This document shows positions 57,901-64,000 of a DNA stretch of 64,000 nucleotides, piece by piece (within the stretch, counting starts at the first letter, position 1; the number at the start of each line of letters is the position of its first letter). The notes beneath the pieces are model-generated. The model searched no databases and was not told the DNA's origin. It worked only from the letters and a program-made list of their open reading frames with translations. Source of the DNA: Andrena cerasifolii (lineage: Eukaryota > Arthropoda > Insecta > Hymenoptera > Andrenidae); NCBI RefSeq assembly GCF_050908995.1, contig NC_135121.1:9362001-9426000 (forward strand), given 5' to 3'. The position numbers and the translations under genes were made by a program.

Positions 57901-60231
57901 GATGCGACGCCGAACAAATTTTTCGGGGCGATAATCACACTAGTATTCCACTTTTAGACGAAAGGGTGAAGTCCTTGCGAGAGGCCGGGAAGATATTGTT
58001 AGAGAAATATCAAGGTACTGGCTTGGAATCGCTTCCTGACATCGCTTTATACATTTTAAGTCCCGAGACCGCGGTGTAGAACTTTACCGCCCGTTGGCAA
58101 AGTCCAAGGAACGTAATTTGTTTCTCTGCCGAGTACCAAAGACCCTCGGAGGATCCAATTCAGGCTGTAAAGTTATACACTGGAGAACGAAACGCTTTGT
58201 AAATACGCGCTCAAACGCATTCATGCGGGCCCAGTTTACGAGATCGGTTCGCTAGATGTTAGATCACTTTACCATACGCCTGGGGTGGATTGTGAAAATT
58301 TATTCAATCTCAGGTACTTTCACGGAATGCATCAAGTCGTGTTCATGCTCGGCCGAGAAGTTGCTCAAGCTTATCGTGAACGAATTCGAATCCTACCAAG
58401 ACGAGGCGGAGTACGATGGCCATAGAGGTAGGTGTGCCAGCGTTAAGCTCATTAATACTTGCGTGTTATCCGCGCATTTCGGGTAGTAAATGTGCAACGA
58501 ATAATTTCCTTTCAGTCAGCTTTTATAAAAGGGCCCAGATATTGGTGGGTGATATTTGGGCGTGCTTCAAAGGAGAAGGAATAGGCGAGTTGCGCGATAT
58601 AGACTATATCACGATGTTCGCCGATTACCGTATCCCCCAAGTTCTTGTGCATTTCGGCGCGATGCGTTATAGCAATCCCCTTCTAAGCAGGCTCCAGTGT
58701 GGTAAGTCTGAATGATTTATTTGCTTCCTAAGTAGGTAGATTAATTGTCACCTAAGTATCTCCAGTGGGAGTTGGAGGGATATTTGCAAAGAAGGCTGCG
58801 CAGCTCAAAAGGAGCTGATTTAAGTAATGATTACTTAAGGGGACCTTCCGGTCTAAAAGTCGATTTTATTTATTTCATTTTTTGAATGTTCAACCTTTTA
58901 GGAATACGCGTTTAAAAGGATTTGTTGAAATTCGTAAAATTCCCGAAGTTATAGGCATTTGAGTCGCGGCAAATGCATGGGCAACAACCGGCCACTCAGC
59001 GCCCACGTAAAACTTTAAACGCGTTTTTCTCGAAACAGTGTTCTCAAAACGGTGGGACCTGTATTTCCAAAAGTTATTATCCGATTCGACTGAAACTTTT
59101 TTTATTTCGAAGAATATACTTCTGGCTAGGGAGGAGACCAGAAAAAAATACAAAAATTACAGTTTCTTTTAGAAAATAACGACACTTGAAGTGTGTAATC
59201 ACTTTTTCCCTATATTTTTCATTCTTTCAACGCCTTTGAAAATTATAAATTTTCAATTTTTTGTATTTTTTTCTGGTTTCCCTCCTAGCAAGAAGTATAT
59301 TCTTCAAAGTAGAAAAAAGTTTCAGTCGAATCGGACAATAACTTTTTGAGATACAGGTCCCAACCGATTTGGATCAATTTTTTGACGCCTTGACTTTAAC
59401 GACTCCCCAGTGCCGTCTGCAATGATTAATTATAAAACAAAAAATATATTTCTATAATATAAGACATCGTTAATACAATGCAAAAAGTCCCATTAAATTA
59501 TATATAGTAGTTTTCCTTTAATTAATTCCTAAAAATCACCTATTTTTGGGGGCTCTAGACCGGAACCTCCCCTTAAAGTGTTTTGGAGATATGACGGTCA
59601 GCCTTGCTTTTGATAAATGAAATGCATTGCCTTGTTTATTACGCGTTATCAACTCTTTGGAAGAGTACAGGAATCGACAGCTGTCTACCCCAGTCTAACC
59701 AGACTTACTCTAGTTATTTCTTATATAACTCCTAATCCAAATTCAACTTCACCCTACAGTTGCAGTTCACTTTTGGGACGTAAATTGACTCCAATCTAGA
59801 CCTAACTCAGTCCCGTAGCACAAAGTTAACTCTCCGTAATCTAGAGCTGCCATATATTTCCTAAAAGAATTAGTTTCTAACTCCCACGGTTCTGAACATA
59901 CTAAAGTGACAATAATTGGCAAACGATAGCCTGCGTGAGCCTAAAGCTTGGTGACGTCGGTTACTGGACGGTGTCATCCGTGATATTTACAGATGTAGAG
60001 TTAGAGAACGGTAGTGACGACGAAATAGAGATTCGTGGTTGCTCGATAGAGGCTGTTGAGAGGGTCAAGGACGAGGTTCGATCTTTGATCGAACGCTATC
60101 CGAATTTAGAGTTGAACAAAGCGGATGTCAATGCTATATTGATAGATCACTTCCTGTGGGATTATCGGCGGGAGCACGCCGCTCAATTAGAGCAGGTACC
60201 GTTCCACAAAACCAGATGCATATATTACTGA
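54993..60231 (+). CDS. Qng1: Queuosine 5'-phosphate N-glycosylase (queuosine salvage, DUF2419)
   Basis: Exons 54993-55088, 55278-55493, 57855-58014, 58314-58427, 58516-58701 and 59993-60231, giving 336 residues (human QNG1/C9orf64 has 341). The enzyme frees queuine from queuosine 5'-phosphate so that it can be put into tRNA; animals cannot make queuine. Signatures are MPRESARLIARLSKNVFIEE, AVDWIFVLDTLNYSFWS, GYFALCAAVKRAID, the VSFYKRAQILVGD segment, the active-site TMFADYRIPQVL (FADYR Asp conserved), DEIEIRGCS, ILIDHFLWDYRREH and the C-terminal PFHKTRCIYY, all as in the human protein. Intron 2 (2.36 kb) contains an antisense gene and intron 5 a palindromic element. Confidence 0.97.
55886..57611 (-). 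CDS. FSIP2-like protein (fibrous sheath-interacting N-terminal domain), nested in Qng1 intron 2
   Basis: Proposed exons 57611-57556, 57480-56995, 56935-56576, 56530-56394, 56335-56217, 56142-56038 and 55927-55886, phase-consistent, 434 residues, with AATAAA on the minus strand at 55,815-55,810 just after the stop. The N-terminus (PGPEGAYNFTRTKLGKRLW, FNLSDPYCYEMEMPYDSLHD, LRDYNMYRKYLRKL) resembles the N-terminal region of vertebrate FSIP2, a giant sperm-tail fibrous-sheath protein bound to AKAP4. The rest is a long charged coiled coil (Arg/Lys/Glu/Gln) with an Asp run near the C-terminus. It is far shorter than vertebrate FSIP2. A testis or axoneme role is inference from the family. The last two exons are uncertain because the donor at 56,217 is weak. 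Confidence 0.75.
58835..59576. mobile_element. Palindromic MITE flanked by TTAA in Qng1 intron 5
   Basis: Left end TTAAGGGGACCTTCCGG; right end CCGGAACCTCCCCTTAA. Long inner arms also pair: GGGACCTGTATTTCCAAAAG, CGAATATACTTCTGGCTAGG-type text and the CAGAAAAAAATACAAAAATT block each recur in reverse complement with scattered changes. It is about 740 bp and has no coding frame. The TTAAGGGG start is shared with the element at 34,789. Confidence 0.82.
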
Positions 60232-60508
60232 GAGGGTACCCGTGCTCCTCGTCCTATTCAAAGTTTCTCGAGAAGCATCGACGCGATTTGATGTGAAGCC
60301 AAGGGGGATGGTCGACACTTCTATAGACTAGCTCCAAATGGATGTACGCGTCGATGCACGGATACTGAATTTTATAATATAATGTACCATACGATGACGT
60401 ATATACTGTGATCACGTTTTACGAGTAATTAGGGAGACGAAGTATTTTTATGATGAAACAGATACTCGAAAACCATTCTGGACGCACTCATGTATTCTCG
60501 TTTGTTCG

Positions 60509-60514
60509 AATAAA
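60509..60514 (+). terminator. Polyadenylation signal after Qng1
   Basis: AATAAA about 280 bp after the TGA stop on the plus strand. Confidence 0.5.
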
Positions 60515-61599
60515 GCGGAACATTTTTACGAGCGACTGTGATTTGATCTCCACAGACCCTGATCCTTTTCTGTCTCCTAGCCTCACGAGCTCAATGGTGT
60601 CAGACGGAAAATGATGTTAAGGGAGCGTGATAGTCTTCTATCATGGACAATATATTTATATAATATCGTTATAGCACAGTTTTAGTACACAGAAGACGTA
60701 ACGTTAAATCGATACAAATTTTGTTATTTTATAAAAAGGACAGCTCCTCGCTGCTCCACAGAATTATAATAGTTCGTACATATATATACATACATCGATA
60801 TCAATTTTGGATGTTAATAAATAATAAATTATAGTACGGTACTGGGTTACTTCTACATCTTGCTCGACAGAAGCCCATATAAATTAGTATAAGTTCCACG
60901 GTAGAAATTTATAGAAATTTATACAAATCGAGGCTGTAAGTACTTTGTGTTCCCCTTTATGTACACTAAGCAATTTGAATGATTCAATTATATGTACAAG
61001 TCGATTGCAAGGCGCGCGTAGAATTTGGTCAATTACTTCGCAGAAACTTGCCGATTCGAGAGGAATTTACGACTCGAGCGTTGGAATAAATTCCGCGACG
61101 TTATTGCCTCGTGCGAAAATATCTTCTTTGGCTAATCACGAGTCTGCGTTTGGCACGAACGGAATCGCGTTGAATGCAATAACCTTCCACGACGAGAATC
61201 CATCGATTAATCGTCAAGCCTGTAGTGTTTCGTACAAGTCGATTGACTCTGCTTACACAGTGTTGTACATTCTTACGTTGAGCAAGGATGGCAACTGGTT
61301 ACACAAACCTCTTTAATCTACTCCATCGATACAATTTCGTGGGTCATCTTTTTAAGAAAGGAAAGAGGATGAAAAGAAGTCATTGTTACCCGTACGAATT
61401 ATAAAGAAACCGTGCAAGTCGCAAAAATTTCTTTCGTCCTTCGTCCGCAGGCAGTTCACTCTGTATCTCGATTTAAGTTTCGATCCGATTCTTAAGCTTA
61501 CAATTAGCTTAGATCTACTTTAGCCTTCCCTCTAGCTCCCCCTCGCGAAACCTTCGACAGTTGGTTACAATTTCCGCGGACAGAGAGATCTCGAGCAAT
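60515..61599. other. Convergent 3' region between Qng1 and the right-edge gene
   Basis: No coding signal. It probably holds the 3' UTR of the minus-strand gene at 61,600. It is AT-rich near 60,640-60,930. Confidence 0.6.
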
Positions 61600-63168
61600 T
61601 CAACTCTTCCTCTGCATCTGTTCCCAGAATATTATATTCGACTTCAATTTCCCAGGCAGAATCACGTTCGTGTCGTTCGCCATGACGTCGCTCTTCGCCT
61701 GCACGACTTCCGTCTGGTTCTCCGGTATTTTCTGCTCCATGGTCACATGGCTGGCTGGCGGAGAAGTCACCTTGTTGGGGATCTGCCTGAGGCCCTCGCG
61801 AAACTGCTTCGAAAGCGACCTGGCGGTCAAACTGTGCATCTGCCTAGGTGTCTCGACTATTTGTATCTCTGGCGTCGACGACCTGTCCTTGGACAGGTTG
61901 CTCGGCTTGGTTGCCTGGAAAAGACAAGCTGGATGCCTTAGATGCATAATGAGACGTAGAATTAGCGGATGGCGTAATGCAATCGCAGGTGCAATGAAAG
62001 GAGGGGTATTAGTCCTCGATGGAAGTAAAATTGTGAGAGTCAAAGTGGCAAACGAATTACATTCTATTGCACGAGTTACACCCCGTGACAGAAATAAGCA
62101 CTCCCTTACCTTGGAAACGAGTACAGGAGCAGGTTCAGGTTGTTTGTTAAACGTTTGAGCAAGTCTCCTAACCGACGGCATAGGCAGCGGCTTTTTATCT
62201 AAATCGTTATCGTTCGAAGCCTTCTTCTCGCCATTGGTCATCGACTGGTGGGATTGCTCTTTCTCCGAGGAGTTATCCGTCTCATTCCCCGATTCGTCGA
62301 TCGAAGATTCGCTGCTTCTGACGGCGCACTTGTCCACGCTGTAATTATTAGTCACATTCTTGGCTGAGCCGTTCCTGATCATCCCCAGCTCGTTGTACGA
62401 GTTCTGACTGTAGCCCTCGACTTCCTCGTCCTCGTGGCTGCTGCTCGCGTTCGAGTAGCACCTCGCGATGTTGGGCACCGACTTGGCAGACTTCAGCCCG
62501 AAGCCATTGTACGCGTCATTTCGAAACTTGTTCAGAGCTTCCGTGCTCCGCGTCAAGTCGTTATCGCCAGAAGCTCGAGTCTCCATGACGTTGCTGTCGT
62601 GCTCGAAATCATGGTGGCGCGTCAGGTTCGACTTGTTCGCGAGCCTGCGCTTGAACTCGTTGTCATGCATAGTGTTCAAATGAATGTTCGACTGCGTTCG
62701 TCGAATCCCACCGTCGTAGCCGAACGACTTCAAGTCCAGTTTATTCACCACCCTCGGGGCGGAGGTCTTCGTCCTGTTCTCATTCAGGAAGAAATCGTTC
62801 TCGAACCCGTAAGCTTTCAAGTCGATCCTCTTGATCTTCCGCTGGCTGTCATCGGCGTTGGATTTCTTCGTTTCTATAACGTCATAATTCTCCTGGTTGT
62901 TCAACTTCGCGTTCACCTCGTTCTTACTGTTCTTTCTCTCGTTCTCCAGGATCTCTTCCATCCTCTGCTCCTCCCACGCTTTCTGACTGTCGCTCCTCTT
63001 CAAGTACTTCTCCTCGGCCTTCTCCACGTCGTTGATGGCCTCGCTAGGTCGAGCCGGCGATTGGCACTTGCTGTCCACGCTATTATTCTTCTGCCATCTC
63101 GCCACTTTCGATTTCACGTCGTTGCTTCGGTTCAGGAGGAACTCGGTCTCCTTGTACTGCGCCTCCTC
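61600..63168 (-). CDS. Disordered protein of unknown function, last two coding exons (5' end outside window)
   Basis: Exons 63168-62110 and 61914-61600, phase 0 at both joins, giving 457 residues to the stop. The frame enters at an acceptor (TTCCAG before EEAQYKETEFLLNRS), so the start lies outside the window or in unrecognised exons. The sequence is polar and Ser/Asn/Asp/Lys-rich with no globular domain I recognise. A motif occurs twice: IDLKAYGFENDFF and LDLKSFGYDGG. Ser-rich and acidic segments (SSESSIDESGNETDNSSEKE), PMPSVRRLAQTFNKQPEPAP, LTARSLSKQFREGLRQIP and a hydrophobic C-terminal segment (LPGKLKSNIIFWEQMQRKS) follow. Short conserved-looking motifs in disorder suggest a scaffold or cytoskeletal adaptor, but this is a guess. 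Confidence 0.75.
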   Translation of the reverse strand, partial: EEAQYKETEFLLNRSNDVKSKVARWQKNNSVDSKCQSPARPSEAINDVEKAEEKYLKRSDSQKAWEEQRMEEILENERKNSKNEVNAKLNNQENYDVIETKKSNADDSQRKIKRIDLKAYGFENDFFLNENRTKTSAPRVVNKLDLKSFGYDGGIRRTQSNIHLNTMHDNEFKRRLANKSNLTRHHDFEHDSNVMETRASGDNDLTRSTEALNKFRNDAYNGFGLKSAKSVPNIARCYSNASSSHEDEEVEGYSQNSYNELGMIRNGSAKNVTNNYSVDKCAVRSSESSIDESGNETDNSSEKEQSHQSMTNGEKKASNDNDLDKKPLPMPSVRRLAQTFNKQPEPAPVLVSKVRECLFLSRGVTRAIECNSFATLTLTILLPSRTNTPPFIAPAIALRHPLILRLIMHLRHPACLFQATKPSNLSKDRSSTPEIQIVETPRQMHSLTARSLSKQFREGLRQIPNKVTSPPASHVTMEQKIPENQTEVVQAKSDVMANDTNVILPGKLKSNIIFWEQMQRKS

Positions 63169-64000
63169 CTGGAACAGAAAGTGATCCCAGTAGAGTTAAA
63201 CGTCGATCGTCAGCCTGGACTCACAGTTCCCGGGGGGGGCATTGGGGATTGGTTAATAAGGTCAGTCTCCCAGGCAATATTAGTCTGGCGCGTGGTCAAG
63301 CGTTTTGCATCGATTTACTCGTGCATCGTGATGGTGCGCAAATAGATGCGAGAAGATCTTGAATACTGTTAGTGATATTCGATTGTGGAAGATGAGAGCA
63401 CACACTTTCCGCGCCACATTCGATTCCCATCGATACAACACCGGGCGGTTCTGTCCTCGGATTCCTCCAGAATGCTCGTGCATGCAGCGTCGCAGGATTA
63501 TTTGTTAGTCACCAATGCATCGTATCGTAAACGGTACTTACCGATCGCAGGATCGACATTTCGCAGAGCTCATGCAACGCGCACGTTCGATCACGCTTCG
63601 AAAGCGCTTTTGTACGATCTACGTGCTCTATATGTACATGAAAGAGTCGCTTTTCTGTTTGTACAAGGCTGATATTACTCGTGCATCTATCTACAAGAAA
63701 GAGTCAAGGAAGATTTATATACAGTTCTTAGATCGGTCGATACTAACCCCGTTTGATTTGCTGCCCTCCTATGCGTTACGAGTGATCAGTCGGGACAGCG
63801 ATCAAAGTTAAAGTAAGTTCTAGGAGGATTAAAGTGGGAACGAGTACCTACACCACAACAGTGTCATGCGCTTCAAGTAGAATCGAATTATTCATAAATA
63901 ATGTATATTTAAAGTAATTACAGTATACATATTCGCGAGTGCTGCGGCCGTAGCTTACTTTACTGCCTAACCCTTTACGTACAACAGTGTACTACTTCAA
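63169..64000. other. Intron or upstream part of the right-edge gene
   Basis: No exon that I can support. It probably lies in an intron of the minus-strand gene ending at 61,600. Confidence 0.5.

Noticed and set aside
62434..63345. 303-codon plus-strand open frame
   Set aside because: Antisense of the right-edge disordered protein; Val/Leu/Arg bias mirrors the real codons.
1..64000. CRISPR arrays, rRNA, operons or prokaryotic signals
   Set aside because: None seen; all genes have spliceosomal introns. No tRNA was recognised by eye, though a covariance search would be needed to exclude one.

Overview
This is a nuclear genomic window from an insect. The evidence is short GT-AG introns, animal muscle, cilium and cytoskeleton genes in many-exon structure, and palindromic DNA transposon relics. 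Gene content, the GC-rich/AT-rich patchiness and the TTAA elements suggest Hymenoptera (bee, ant or wasp), but the order is an inference. All exon joins below were worked out by eye from splice sites, reading phase and remembered family sequences.

Left third (1-23,450, minus strand): the 5' part of Unc-89/obscurin, the giant M-line protein. Twenty exons with matching phase give about 3,282 residues running off the left edge. A 1,537-residue first coding exon carries CRITG modules and about 30 copies of a 14-residue FVPGQ repeat. Then come an SH3 domain interrupted by an insert, a RhoGEF (DH) domain, a PH domain, a GNPGPEK collagen-like stretch, eight Ig domains and a disordered acidic linker. 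Two copies of one palindromic element sit in neighbouring introns of the Ig region.

Middle (23,451-38,259): about 15 kb with no gene that I can support. It holds three probable MITEs (27.3, 34.8 and 36.7 kb; the last has piggyBac-like TTAACCC ends), an AT-rich degenerate repeat (28.9-29.5 kb) and a three-copy degenerate repeat (36.1 kb). It may contain a distant 5' exon of Unc-89.

Right part: a plus-strand five-exon gene (38,260-41,603) encodes a 914-residue mostly disordered protein ending in an avidin-like domain, the most unusual find here. Convergent to it is an RPGRIP1L/MKS5 homologue (49,058-42,182, minus), a ciliary transition-zone scaffold. Divergent from that is the actin capping protein alpha subunit (50,195-51,737, plus), followed by Qng1, the queuosine salvage glycosidase (54,993-60,231, plus). 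A FSIP2-like gene is nested antisense in Qng1 intron 2. At the right edge are the last two coding exons of a disordered minus-strand protein that I do not recognise (63,168-61,600).

The genes do not form an operon-like unit. Their neighbourhood is ordinary eukaryotic packing: one divergent pair, two convergent pairs and one nested gene.
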